DNA of 64,000 bases from Staphylococcus edaphicus (GCF_002614725.1 NZ_MRZN01000005.1:62001-126000), one strand, 5' to 3'. Shown: positions 1 through 8,877, counted from the first letter of the stretch. Notes: generated from the sequence alone by a model not told the origin. Numbers and translations are program-made.

Positions 1-1120
1 TGCTTAGTCCATTCATGAATGGATAAACATCATACGATGGGGTACTTACCAAAGCTAAAATTTCTCCAGTTTTTGGTTGTAATGCTGTACCAGATCCATC
101 GTCATTTTTCATATGTTTATAAATACTTTCTTGTACTCTAGCATCTATAGTTAAATGAAGATCTTTTCCGTTTTCAGCCTTTTTCTTCAATAATGTGTCT
201 AAAGGTTTATTGTCATAAGTATTTGCAATGGATACCTTAAAACCATCAGTGTTTTGCAATTGTTTATCATAGAGGCGTTCTAAGCCTTTTTTTCCAATAA
301 CAGTATTTTTGCTATAGTTTCTAAATTGCTTACTTTTTAACTCGTCAGAATTAATTGGACCCACATAACCTAAAAGGTGTACTGTTGCTTCGTTCAATGG
401 ATAAACACGGCTTTTTATAGTGTTTATTTGTAAATTGTATGATTTAATTAATTTGTCTATATATTCATCTTGTTTATTTATCTTTTTAATTGGTACAAAT
501 GAATCTGGCTGAACCCATTTTTGATTAACTTTATTGGTTATAGCTTTTGTATCAATTTGTAAGTCACGAGCAATATCATCATATTTTTCTTTGGGTGTTT
601 TGTTAGGGACAATACCGATTTCATATGTATTTCCAGTTTTAGCTAATTCTATACCATTTCTATCTTTTATTTTGCCTCGCTCTGATTTTAATGTTTCTAT
701 ATTAATTTTCTGTCCATTTTTCAAACCAGGTACTATTACGTCTGGTCTCCAATCTAATTTCCAATGCTTATCTTCATAAATAAAGTTTAATTGTGTATTA
801 CGTCGTATAGTTCCATATTTTGTATATATGTTATATTTAACATCAACTTGCTTTTTATCTTTTCCAGTTTTTTTAATTTCATGATTAGTAATTTTTAAGT
901 TATTGACACTTAAATCTTTGTAAATTTTTTTATTCCTATCTACAATTTCTTCTTCTCCATATGCCAGTTTAGATTTTTCTGAACTATTTTTATATACTTC
1001 GTTATAGTTTCTTTTTTCAATAGAACTAATTGTTTTCTCAATATCGTCATCTTTGAATAACCAAGTTATTATAATCATAATTAGTAAAAGAACTAGCACA
1101 CTAATATAAATTTTTTTCAT
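1..1120 (-). CDS. mecC: Penicillin-binding protein 2a, MecC type (3' end outside window)
   Basis: Beta-lactam-insensitive transpeptidase that keeps cross-linking peptidoglycan when native PBPs are acylated. The 373 visible codons start at ATG 1118-1120 behind a GGAGG at 1126-1130. The translation has one N-terminal membrane anchor (about residues 4-20), then the NTF2-like MecA_N domain, the PBP dimer domain (SERGKIKDRNG, HLLGYVGPINSDEL) and the start of the transpeptidase domain (GSGTALQPKTGEILALVSTPSYDV, here split: GSGTALQPKTGE / ILALVSTPSYDV). The active-site Ser near residue 403 lies beyond the edge. The N-terminus MKKIYISVLVLLLIMIII is that of MecC, not MecA, as I recall it. Gene order divergent from mecR1-mecI fits the class E mec complex of SCCmec XI, where blaZ would follow to the left. 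The allele call is from memory, without alignment. Confidence 0.93.
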   Translation of the reverse strand, partial: MKKIYISVLVLLLIMIIITWLFKDDDIEKTISSIEKRNYNEVYKNSSEKSKLAYGEEEIVDRNKKIYKDLSVNNLKITNHEIKKTGKDKKQVDVKYNIYTKYGTIRRNTQLNFIYEDKHWKLDWRPDVIVPGLKNGQKINIETLKSERGKIKDRNGIELAKTGNTYEIGIVPNKTPKEKYDDIARDLQIDTKAITNKVNQKWVQPDSFVPIKKINKQDEYIDKLIKSYNLQINTIKSRVYPLNEATVHLLGYVGPINSDELKSKQFRNYSKNTVIGKKGLERLYDKQLQNTDGFKVSIANTYDNKPLDTLLKKKAENGKDLHLTIDARVQESIYKHMKNDDGSGTALQPKTGEILALVSTPSYDVYPFMNGLS

Positions 1121-1136
1121 CTCTTCCTCCTTTGGT

Positions 1137-1172
1137 ACTACAAATGTAATCCAATAATATTACATTTGTAGT
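1137..1172. promoter_or_regulatory. MecI/BlaI operator dyad between mecC and mecR1
   Basis: Two perfect 14-base arms (ACTACAAATGTAAT at 1137 and its complement ending at 1172) flank an 8-base spacer. Each arm contains a TACA-N2-TGTA half-site (1139-1148 and 1161-1170), the signature of MecI/BlaI operators. It sits between the divergent mecC and mecR1 starts, so one repressor can shut both. A TATAAT at 1192-1197 is a likely -10 for mecR1-mecI. Confidence 0.88.
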
Positions 1173-1220
1173 CTGTTTGTCAAAATAATGATATAATAGT
1201 TAAGAAGTGAGGTGTGAACA

Positions 1221-2975
1221 TTGCTACAACAATTCTTGATAATGAGTATAATTAGTTCAATTATGACTTTGTTATTAATTATGATTGTCCGTATTATATG
1301 TATTAAGTATTTTAAGGCTCAGTTAAATCATAAAGTTTGGTTACTAGTTGTTCTTTCAATATTTTTACCTTTAATACCGATAAATAATTTATTGCAACTT
1401 AACATTCCAGGTATACTTTCATCTGATATGATTTCACATTCATCTAAGTCTATAAATCATAATTTATCAAATGAAAATACTAATTTAACAAAAGATTTAG
1501 CTTTGGATATCCAGCATCATGAAATGCCGTTTATCCTAATTATTTTACTAGTAGTTTGGTTTATTGGATTAATATTTTTTAGCTTTAAATTTATTTCTGC
1601 TATTAAGCAAATTGCCTTTATAAAAGACTTGTCTATTAGATCTCCAATATTAGATAACCAATTAAAAAAATGTATAAATGATTTAAACATCAAAGAAAAA
1701 TCTATTGCAATTATTCATGTAGATGAAGTAGAGAATCCAATGGTCTTTTGGCTAGGAAAGTACTATATTGTTTTGCCTACAAATATAATGGATATGATGG
1801 AAGAAGAAGAAATTGATTATATAATTAGCCATGAACTCATTCATATTAAGAATAAGGATTTATGGGGCAATTATATATTCACAATTTTCACTAGTATAGT
1901 ATGGTTCAATCCAGCATTACATTTAGCAAAAAAATTATTTAATATTGATTGTGAAATTTCATGTGATAATCAAGTTCTTACAAGATTAAGTCAATCAAAT
2001 CACACAAGCTATGGTAAGGCAATTTTGAAATGTTGGGCTATACAGAAAGAATCAGTTAATAATTTTGCAGCAAAATATTTATTAGGCACACAATCTAATT
2101 TAAAGAGTCGTATTGTGAATGTTTCAAAATTTAAAAATACTCGAAATCGTAAATGGAAATTCTTACCCTATGTGGTTTTATCTGTATTGATTTTACTGCA
2201 AGGGTTGATGGTTTCTGCTCATTCTGACAAGAATGAATATACGGATGATATCAAATACACAAACTTGAAAGGATTAGGTTCTCATTTCTCAGGTTTTAAG
2301 GGTAGCTTTGTATTATATGATAATCAGAAAAAAGAGTACTTCTTATATAACGAAAAAGAAAGTAGAAAAAGATACACACCTGATTCTACATATAAACCAT
2401 ATTTAGCATTAATTGGATTTGATAAAAATGTTATGTCATTGAATAATACTGAACAAAAATGGAATGGCAAAGAAAATGTTTTTAAAGAATGGAATCAAAA
2501 TCAAAATTTAAGTTCAGCAATGAGGTATTCTGTGAATTGGTATTTTGAGAATATAGATAGAAGTATAAAAAATAAAGATCTTAAAAATTATATAAGTGAA
2601 TTACATTATGGTAATGAAAACATATCAGGAAGTAAAAATTATTGGAATGAGTCCTCTTTAAAAATTTCTGCAATAGAACAAGTTAAGTTGTTAATGAAGA
2701 TGGATAATCAACAACTTAAATTTGATGAAAATTATATCAACGCTGTAAAAGATAGTATTACGCTAAAAAAAGCTAACCAATATAGATATCTAGGTAAAAC
2801 TGGAACAGGTATTATAAACGGCAAGGAAACGAATGGATGGTTTATTGGAACAATTGAGAAAAACGGAAAATCTTACTACTTTGCCACACACTTAGACAGT
2901 AAGAATAATGCCAGTGGTAAGAAAGCGAAACATATTTCTGAAAAAATTCTTGAAGAAATGGAGTTAATGCAATGA
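1221..2975 (+). CDS. mecR1: Beta-lactam sensor/transducer MecR1
   Basis: Membrane sensor-protease that detects beta-lactams outside the cell and triggers loss of MecI repression. The 584-aa protein begins at TTG 1221 after a GAGGTG box. The N-terminal half has hydrophobic segments and the M56 metallopeptidase site H204-E-L-I-H208. A membrane segment near residues 315-332 leads to the extracellular penicillin-binding sensor domain with S389-T-Y-K, a YSVN motif and K526-T-G. Length and architecture match full BlaR1/MecR1 proteins, so it looks functional. It overlaps mecI by 4 bases and shares the operator at 1137-1172 with mecC. Confidence 0.95.
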   Translation: MLQQFLIMSIISSIMTLLLIMIVRIICIKYFKAQLNHKVWLLVVLSIFLPLIPINNLLQLNIPGILSSDMISHSSKSINHNLSNENTNLTKDLALDIQHHEMPFILIILLVVWFIGLIFFSFKFISAIKQIAFIKDLSIRSPILDNQLKKCINDLNIKEKSIAIIHVDEVENPMVFWLGKYYIVLPTNIMDMMEEEEIDYIISHELIHIKNKDLWGNYIFTIFTSIVWFNPALHLAKKLFNIDCEISCDNQVLTRLSQSNHTSYGKAILKCWAIQKESVNNFAAKYLLGTQSNLKSRIVNVSKFKNTRNRKWKFLPYVVLSVLILLQGLMVSAHSDKNEYTDDIKYTNLKGLGSHFSGFKGSFVLYDNQKKEYFLYNEKESRKRYTPDSTYKPYLALIGFDKNVMSLNNTEQKWNGKENVFKEWNQNQNLSSAMRYSVNWYFENIDRSIKNKDLKNYISELHYGNENISGSKNYWNESSLKISAIEQVKLLMKMDNQQLKFDENYINAVKDSITLKKANQYRYLGKTGTGIINGKETNGWFIGTIEKNGKSYYFATHLDSKNNASGKKAKHISEKILEEMELMQ

Positions 2976-3346
2976 CACATGAAGGCTATGATATATCAGC
3001 GTCAGAATGGGAAATAATGAATACGATTTGGAATAAAAAATTAATAAGTGCTAATGACGTTATAGAAATAGTACAAAAGCACAAGGAATGGAGTCCAAAA
3101 ACAATAAGAACACTAATCAACCGTCTTTACAAAAAGAAATTCATAGATAGAACAAGTCGAAATAAAATTTTTGAATATTTCCCAATAGTAGAGGAAAAAG
3201 ATATGAAGTACAAAACGTCTAAAGTGTTTTTGGATAAAGTGTATGAAGGTGGATTAAATTCATTAGTCTTAAATTTTGTTGAAAATGAAGAATTGTCCGA
3301 AGATGATATTGAAGAATTGAAAAATATATTAAATAATAAATATTAA
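2972..3346 (+). CDS. mecI: Methicillin-resistance repressor MecI
   Basis: A 124-aa BlaI/MecI-family winged-helix repressor that binds as a dimer to TACA/TGTA sites. The N-terminal 75 residues contain the conserved pattern (SEWEIMNTIW, SPKTIRTLINRLYKK), followed by a C-terminal dimerisation part that carries the site cut on induction. It is translationally coupled to mecR1 through an ATGA overlap, giving the usual sensor-repressor operon. No truncation is visible, so mecC is probably inducible rather than constitutive. Confidence 0.95.
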   Translation: MTHEGYDISASEWEIMNTIWNKKLISANDVIEIVQKHKEWSPKTIRTLINRLYKKKFIDRTSRNKIFEYFPIVEEKDMKYKTSKVFLDKVYEGGLNSLVLNFVENEELSEDDIEELKNILNNKY

Positions 3347-3360
3347 ATGAAGATATTTTA

Positions 3361-3399
3361 AAAGAGCACCCTTATCTGAAAATTAGGGATGCTCTTTTT
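3361..3399 (+). terminator. Intrinsic terminator after mecI
   Basis: The hairpin arms AAGAGCACCCT and AGGGATGCTCTT are followed by a T run. It lies between mecI and the convergent small gene ending at 3420, and may serve both strands. Confidence 0.8.
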
Positions 3400-3419
3400 G
3401 GTGTTAGTAGCCATCTTAA

Positions 3420-3605
3420 TCATCCTTTATTCCAAAACGGATGTAAGAATGCTAAATATATAATTGAAAATAGTATAAATGCTAAAATTAAAATTACTAT
3501 AAATGAAAATCCACCGGATGCTAAGCCAACTTGTATAGCTAAAAACACACAAAATAATTGTATTAATATTAATATAATACCTTTTGTTAATGTCATTTTA
3601 ATCAC
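3420..3605 (-). CDS. Small two-helix membrane protein, function unknown
   Basis: 61 aa and almost entirely hydrophobic: two predicted membrane helices (about residues 7-29 and 33-55) with short basic ends. Its start overlaps the stop of the upstream 100-aa gene by 4 bases, so the two are co-translated. I do not recognise the family. Confidence 0.6.
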   Translation of the reverse strand: MIKMTLTKGIILILIQLFCVFLAIQVGLASGGFSFIVILILAFILFSIIYLAFLHPFWNKG

Positions 3606-3904
3606 TCTCCAAACATTTTTTCATATCTGTCATCTAGTCTATCTTGTAAGCCATTAAGCTCTTTATTAGACATGCCATCTTGACCTGTAAAAATACTTAG
3701 TGTCATACTTCCATACATTATAGGTACCCAAAAGATTAACATAAGTAGAAAGGAAGCAATCATGGTTGGTAATCTTTTACCATTTTTAATACCATAGAAG
3801 AATTGCTTTAATTTACTTCGAGAGGCATCTTTCATATCATTATCTTTAATATACTTTTGAGAATCTTTTAATTTTTTATTTAGTTTTTCTTTATAATTAC
3901 TCAT
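3602..3904 (-). CDS. Small membrane protein with charged N-terminus, function unknown
   Basis: 100 aa. A strongly basic, lysine-rich N-terminal 40 residues precede one or two hydrophobic segments (about residues 44-72) and an acidic C-terminal tail. It stands 18 bases downstream of the truncated 3923-4260 ORF and overlaps the 61-aa membrane gene. The trio may once have been an operon whose first gene was damaged. No family recognised. Confidence 0.6.
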   Translation of the reverse strand: MSNYKEKLNKKLKDSQKYIKDNDMKDASRSKLKQFFYGIKNGKRLPTMIASFLLMLIFWVPIMYGSMTLSIFTGQDGMSNKELNGLQDRLDDRYEKMFGE

Positions 3905-3922
3905 TTCATCTCTCCTAATAAT

Positions 3923-4260
3923 TTAATTAACCTTACTAATATCGGGGGTAATGTCGTATTCATACACTTTGTCTTTTAGAAGTTTCTTGTCACGAATCTG
4001 TAATTTATAGGACTTAGGATTACCTTTTATCTTATAAATAATGTCTAAGGATACTGTCATTCTTGGACTAAAGGATGTGCTTTCGATGTATCCTTTATCA
4101 TTCGCAAACTCTACCATTTTAGCTTCTTTACCATCAGTAATTAGTTTGAATGTTTCATTTGGCTTAAGTGGATTATCTTTATTTTTTAAATTTTCAATGC
4201 GCATATGAACACGAACTTTGTTTTTGTATTCGGTCGGATAGTCATTATATGAATATTTTA
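3923..4260 (-). pseudogene. 3' remnant of an exported Ig-like (DUF4352/DUF5067-like?) protein gene
   Basis: An ATG-started ORF would run 4204-3923 (93 aa), but the same frame stays open upstream (SYNDYPTEYKNKVRVHMRIENL) and passes into the first codons of the divergent gene at 4260 without a start or signal peptide. The beta-rich pattern with VRVHMRIENL and NPLKPNETF resembles the C-terminal domain of small DUF4352/DUF5067 lipoproteins (weak assignment). The simplest reading is that the 5' half was removed when the kinase cassette to the right was joined here. Either a truncated remnant or a short gene starting at 4204 is possible. Confidence 0.5.
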
Positions 4261-4832
4261 TGGATGAAATAGATTACTACGATTCTGATTTTGATTGTTT
4301 ACGTTCGTTACTTTATTTAGAACTTGATTTTTCATTTGTACTTTATAATGAATTATTGCGACTTACTCATGAATTGAAAAAATTAGCGAAAGATATTAGT
4401 AATCAGAAGTTGGAAACAATATTAGGAGAAGTAGGTATGGAATTATCGAACGTTGAATTTCCATGGATTAGATTAAAAATATTGAGAGCAAGTATTGATA
4501 ATATAAGTAAGTATAAAGACATTAAGTTATTTGTATTAGATGTTAATTATGTAATAAATGCGACTATGAATGAAATAGAAAAGTGGGTAAATGAAGCTAT
4601 TTTAGAAGAAGAGATTTCTCAATGTGTATTAGAGGACGAAAATCGAATACCGTATTTAGACTCTATAAATGAAAATAGATATAGGAAAGACTCGCTTTTT
4701 TCATATTATAATTTATTAAGAAGTGAGCTAAGGTTAAGGTGGTTGAAAGGTCGCGACTTTAATGATCAAGATAGAAATAGGTTTAATAGAGCTATCAAAT
4801 ATAAGCCTTTGAATCTTATAGGATATAATTAA
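4260..4832 (+). CDS. Unknown acidic 190-aa protein, first gene of kinase/HEPN cassette
   Basis: 190 aa, mostly alpha-helical by composition, with no signal peptide, membrane segment or motif that I recognise. It starts right at the junction with the truncated minus-strand gene. The Shine-Dalgarno is poor, so the true start is uncertain. It lies 17 bases upstream of the kinase gene in the same direction and is probably co-transcribed. By position it could be a sensor, regulator or antitoxin-like partner of the kinase/HEPN pair, but nothing in the sequence shows which. Confidence 0.65.
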   Translation: MDEIDYYDSDFDCLRSLLYLELDFSFVLYNELLRLTHELKKLAKDISNQKLETILGEVGMELSNVEFPWIRLKILRASIDNISKYKDIKLFVLDVNYVINATMNEIEKWVNEAILEEEISQCVLEDENRIPYLDSINENRYRKDSLFSYYNLLRSELRLRWLKGRDFNDQDRNRFNRAIKYKPLNLIGYN

Positions 4833-4849
4833 TTAGAGGTGATATAACT

Positions 4850-6364
4850 ATGATAACTGAAGAGATGCTTAAAACAATTGCAAATGTATTTAGCGGGGAC
4901 GATGAAAATAGCATTTATGAGTATAAAACAGGTTCAGATTTAGTGCGTTTTTTTAATCAGTACTTTAATAGAAAGGACACATACAAAAACCCTTTTCCAT
5001 CAAGGTGGAGGTATGTTGTTGATATATTACAGCAGTTGTTACAGACAAAAAAATTAGATGAATTCTTTACTGTTATTTTAAGTATTCGTTATATCCAAAC
5101 AGAATTACACCTTAGTGAAGTAGAGGCAGTGCAAAAATCTAATGATGCTTTGTTGTACTTTAATGAATTGTTACAATATGACGGTTATTATTTAGTATAT
5201 AAGGATGATAAATTTATACTAATGGAAAGGGATAAGGATTTAACATATTTAACAAGTGGCGGCTACGCTGATATTTATCTACAGAAATCAACTGGTCTTA
5301 TCATAAAAAAGTTAAGAAGTGAGTATTATAGTGATAAATCAATATGTAGTAGGTTTAAAAGAGAGTTTGATATTACAAAGTCCTTATCATCAATGGAGTT
5401 AATTATTGATGTATACGAGTTTGATAATAGTCGTCTATCATATTCAATGGAAAAAGCCGATATGACATTAGAGCATTATATTAATAATTATGAAGTAGAT
5501 TTAGAAATTAAAATTAAAATAATTAGACTAATACTTTATACAATTTCTAATGTACATGAAAAAGGTATAATTCATAGAGATTTAAGCCCTACAAATATAT
5601 TTTTCACTAATGGGAATATAAAGGTTGCAGACTTTGGCTTAGGTAAAGATTTAAATGTTTTGTATTCCAAGCAGACGCTAAATACTAATGCAGTGGGTCA
5701 ATTATTTTATTGTGCACCAGAACAATTACTTGGCCTCAAAGATAGTAGTAAGAGAAGTGATGTTTTTTCTTTGGGAAGAATTATTAATTTTATTATGACT
5801 AAAAGCCCTAACAAAATTTCACATATTTTTAGAACTGTGAGTGAAAAGTCTACACACGAGAGTTCAGAATATCGACATGAAAATGCTCAAGATTTATTAA
5901 ATCATTTTGAAAAGGTATTAAAATATCATAATGATAAAAATAAAAATTCAGAAATTAAGAATAAGATTGGTCAAGGTATTTTTGACGATGAAATAGAAAT
6001 TTATTATGCATCTCTTTCTGAAAATGAAATTTGCCAGATAGTATTATCATCGAATTTTAAGGTTAGGCATTCAATAATAGCCTTCATGAAGAAGAAAGAG
6101 AGTTATTCAGAAGGAGTAATACAAAATATTAATAATGAGTATAAAACTACATGTAAACAGTTTGAAGACTATGATCCATTCTCAGATTTTATGGATGAAA
6201 TCTTGAAGGATAGATTTTCATTTAGAGTAAAAGAAATTGCAGCGATTATTCTCAATGAGATAGCATATTCTGTTAACAGATATCATGCTCAAAGATTAAT
6301 TAAAGATATTATATCTATTGGAATTGAACCAATAATCGAGGATATTTTAAAAGGAGATAAATAA
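4850..6364 (+). CDS. Stk2-like Ser/Thr protein kinase, putative phage-defence kinase
   Basis: 504-aa soluble Hanks-type kinase. Visible motifs are the Gly-loop variant SGGYADIY (136-143), the ATP-anchoring Lys (K153/K154), H242-R-D with N249 in the catalytic loop, D261-F-G and A289-P-E. It lacks the PASTA domains and membrane helix of housekeeping PknB/Stk1. Residues 25-110 (TGSDLVRFFNQYF, PSRWRYVVDIL) resemble AbiJ N-terminal modules seen in abortive-infection proteins (inference). The C-terminal 130 residues are helical. Staphylococcal Stk2 is a cytoplasmic kinase of similar size encoded near SCC elements that kills phage-infected cells. RBS AGAGGTGA precedes the ATG, and the stop overlaps the next start by one base. 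Confidence 0.88.
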   Translation: MITEEMLKTIANVFSGDDENSIYEYKTGSDLVRFFNQYFNRKDTYKNPFPSRWRYVVDILQQLLQTKKLDEFFTVILSIRYIQTELHLSEVEAVQKSNDALLYFNELLQYDGYYLVYKDDKFILMERDKDLTYLTSGGYADIYLQKSTGLIIKKLRSEYYSDKSICSRFKREFDITKSLSSMELIIDVYEFDNSRLSYSMEKADMTLEHYINNYEVDLEIKIKIIRLILYTISNVHEKGIIHRDLSPTNIFFTNGNIKVADFGLGKDLNVLYSKQTLNTNAVGQLFYCAPEQLLGLKDSSKRSDVFSLGRIINFIMTKSPNKISHIFRTVSEKSTHESSEYRHENAQDLLNHFEKVLKYHNDKNKNSEIKNKIGQGIFDDEIEIYYASLSENEICQIVLSSNFKVRHSIIAFMKKKESYSEGVIQNINNEYKTTCKQFEDYDPFSDFMDEILKDRFSFRVKEIAAIILNEIAYSVNRYHAQRLIKDIISIGIEPIIEDILKGDK

Positions 6365-7317
6365 TGGACAATATCTTTTTAGAAAACCTAAAAGAGATTT
6401 TAGAACCATATGATGATATAGAATCAAGTAAAGATGGTTTTGTGTTTGGTGGATATATAGATTGGCCTAGTTTAGATGATTACGAAGATTTCCAAGTTGA
6501 AGAAGTAATGAGTTTATTAGGGATAGACATACCATTTGGGAGTTCTATAAATCCGTTTGAATTTTATGAAATTTTAAAGATTATACAAAATAGTGAAGAA
6601 GAATTATACGAAGCTATTTGTGATGAAGCAATTATTATAAAGGAAGATGAAGAAGTTAGTACAGAGGATTTTATAAATTCAATTATGGATTATGAGGTTC
6701 AAATCCCTACAGTGGATAGGTTGAAGAGTTCAATAACAGAATTATTTGAAAAGTACGGAATTCCTCAAGGTCTACATTACGAGTATGATGAAGGAATGGC
6801 AGAATCATCTAAATACTGGCCACTAGAAATGGATGAAGATCTTTATTTTATTAAACAAATAAATTTTAATGAGTATAAAAATGAAATAGATAAAATTAAA
6901 TCTAAAATTTTAAATGAAGAGGACGAGTTAGTAAAAAAATCATTGATGTTAACAATATTTGTTTTATCGGAGAGCTATGTTAGTTCATTAATTGTTTCTA
7001 ATTTACCTGAAAGGGATGAAAATTTAATAGATAAAGCGTATGAAAAAATTATTCAACAGTATATAAGTGGAAATATACGTACAAGAAAAGGTAGAAAAGG
7101 ACTAGTAAAAAAATTTTACAATACAGATATACCAGAAATGCCTCATACTAAATTGAGAGATGCCCTTGCTCACGAAATAAATAAAGTTGATTTAAAAAAC
7201 AATCGTTTTAAATATGATAATAGTAGAGGTAATAGAAATGAAAATATTATAGAAGTTAGTATTGATGAAATAATTAATGAGTTAGAACAATGGTTTTTAA
7301 ATTTAGAATTTCCGTAA
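6364..7317 (+). CDS. HEPN-domain protein, probable effector RNase of the kinase cassette
   Basis: 317 aa. The N-terminal 180 residues are very acidic and unrecognised. The C-terminal region (about 185-317) has the helical pattern of RiboL-PSP-type HEPN domains with R265-DALA-H270, the Rx4H catalytic motif of HEPN RNases. The start overlaps the kinase stop (TAATG) behind GGAGAT, so kinase and HEPN protein are translationally coupled. A plausible model is that kinase signalling switches an RNA-cutting effector on or off during infection. The gene ends 25 bases before an SCC attachment core. Confidence 0.72.
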   Translation: MDNIFLENLKEILEPYDDIESSKDGFVFGGYIDWPSLDDYEDFQVEEVMSLLGIDIPFGSSINPFEFYEILKIIQNSEEELYEAICDEAIIIKEDEEVSTEDFINSIMDYEVQIPTVDRLKSSITELFEKYGIPQGLHYEYDEGMAESSKYWPLEMDEDLYFIKQINFNEYKNEIDKIKSKILNEEDELVKKSLMLTIFVLSESYVSSLIVSNLPERDENLIDKAYEKIIQQYISGNIRTRKGRKGLVKKFYNTDIPEMPHTKLRDALAHEINKVDLKNNRFKYDNSRGNRNENIIEVSIDEIINELEQWFLNLEFP

Positions 7318-7342
7318 AAACCTCATCATCAACCGATACGCA

Positions 7343-7360
7343 GAAGCGTATCACAAATAA
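7343..7360 (+). other. SCC attachment site core (att)
   Basis: GAAGCGTATCACAAATAA is the form of the SCC/SCCmec core repeat recognised by Ccr recombinases, in the same orientation as the copy inside rlmH. It marks the right end of the mec-bearing element and the left end of the next unit. Confidence 0.85.
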
Positions 7361-7412
7361 AACTAAAAAATAGATTGTATGTAATTTATTTTTTATAAAA
7401 GGAGCAGATTTG

Positions 7413-7484
7413 ATGTTAAATAAATTAGGAAATGTTAGTTATAAATCTTTTGATAATGAAAAATTAACATTGTTGATTCTTTAA
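7413..7484 (+). CDS. 23-aa peptide ORF beside att, function unknown
   Basis: ATG 7413 follows AAGGAG at ideal spacing and reads MLNKLGNVSYKSFDNEKLTL... for 23 codons. It could be a real small peptide or the remnant 5' end of a deleted gene. Confidence 0.28.
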   Translation: MLNKLGNVSYKSFDNEKLTLLIL

Positions 7485-7587
7485 TTATTATGCTACTAAA
7501 GTTATAATTTTTATGGGTATATACTTTTTTGGAATTTAAGTAATATACAACTATTTAGTGTGTTATCATTTACTTCGGGGTGACAGA

Positions 7588-8751
7588 ATGGAGAGAATAA
7601 GGGTAGCAGATTCCTTAAGAGGATTCAGTTTATTAGGGATTTTTTTAGCAAATTTACTTATTTTTCAATACGGACTTTCGGGTAAATCGTATATAGAATA
7701 TTATCATTTAAGTACATTTAATTTAGGTATCTTTCATTTTATAAAAATATTTATTGAAAGTAGCTTTATGCCTATCTTTGCACTACTATTTGGCTTTTCA
7801 TTAGATAAGTTATACCAATCTATGAAAAATAAAGATATTAAGCGACCAAGAATTAAACTTTTTAGACGAGCAGTATTTATATTAACTATCGGTATTTTAC
7901 ATGCTGCTTTCATTTGGGAGGGAGATATATTAAGTGGTTACGCTATTTCAATGTTACTTGTATTACCATTTATATCATTAAATAAAGGTTTCTTTAAATG
8001 GGTTACAATTATAGCGATATTATTATTTGTTGCATTATTGTCAACGACCTTCTTTGATAACAGTGAATTGCCAGAAAATAAACACAAACAAGAAAATTAT
8101 GTTGAAAAAGTGAAAGACATTTACCAAAATGGAAGTTATAACGAAATAAACAATGCTGCTGGGGAGCTTAAGGATCCGTTTTTCAAACAATTAAAAGGTA
8201 TGTTTGGTGAATCGATTGGTTTTATATTTTTAGCAGTGTTTATAATGGAAGCGACTTTCTTTGGAATAGGCATTTTTCTTTCCAAAAGTAAATGGTTTGA
8301 AAAAGATGCTAAAGACTTTTGGTCGTCTGAATTATTTATTTATTTAATACCAATTTCTCTTATCTTAAAATCATCATATTTATGGATAGAAGATAAAGGT
8401 CTAGCAGAAAATTTAACTTATATATTTGGATTTCTACTTGCAATGGGATATGTTGCATTATTTAAGTATTTATATCAAAAGTTTGATAATCATCTGATTT
8501 TTAGAGGACTTGAAAGTTTAGGGAGAATGTCATTAACGTTTTATATATTGCAAAGTGTAATAGGTGTGAGTATTTTCTATAGCTTTGGTTTAGGCTATTT
8601 TGGTACAGATACATTATCCTTTAGTTTCATTACATTTATAACATTGTATTTTATTCAAGTGATGATTGCGTTTTGGTATCAAAAACACTTTAGATACGGG
8701 CCGCTTGAGTATATATTAAGAGTATTTACATATTTGAAATTTAAACCATGA
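7588..8751 (+). CDS. DUF418 (YeiB-like) multi-pass membrane protein
   Basis: 387 aa from ATG 7588, chosen because GGGGTGA stands just upstream; an in-frame GTG at 7558 lacks a ribosome site. The N-terminus ERIRVADSLRGFSLLGIFLAN and C-terminus YGPLEYILR are DUF418 hallmarks, with about 8-10 membrane helices between. Members resemble acyltransferase-3 proteins, but their substrate is not established. It is the first gene after the att core at 7,343. A second DUF418 gene is at 46,932. Confidence 0.85.
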   Translation: MERIRVADSLRGFSLLGIFLANLLIFQYGLSGKSYIEYYHLSTFNLGIFHFIKIFIESSFMPIFALLFGFSLDKLYQSMKNKDIKRPRIKLFRRAVFILTIGILHAAFIWEGDILSGYAISMLLVLPFISLNKGFFKWVTIIAILLFVALLSTTFFDNSELPENKHKQENYVEKVKDIYQNGSYNEINNAAGELKDPFFKQLKGMFGESIGFIFLAVFIMEATFFGIGIFLSKSKWFEKDAKDFWSSELFIYLIPISLILKSSYLWIEDKGLAENLTYIFGFLLAMGYVALFKYLYQKFDNHLIFRGLESLGRMSLTFYILQSVIGVSIFYSFGLGYFGTDTLSFSFITFITLYFIQVMIAFWYQKHFRYGPLEYILRVFTYLKFKP

Positions 8752-8877
8752 AATCATTAATAAATATAGTAAAAATGTTAAGTTAAGTAGAAAACTGATT
8801 TAATCAGTGTTACACATTAATATGATATATTCTCTAGGTTTTTAGTATCACATTTTTCCTTTAAAGAGGTGCTTCCT

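Noticed and set aside
534-779. 81-codon plus-strand ORF
   Set aside because: Lies antisense inside mecC and has no ribosome site.
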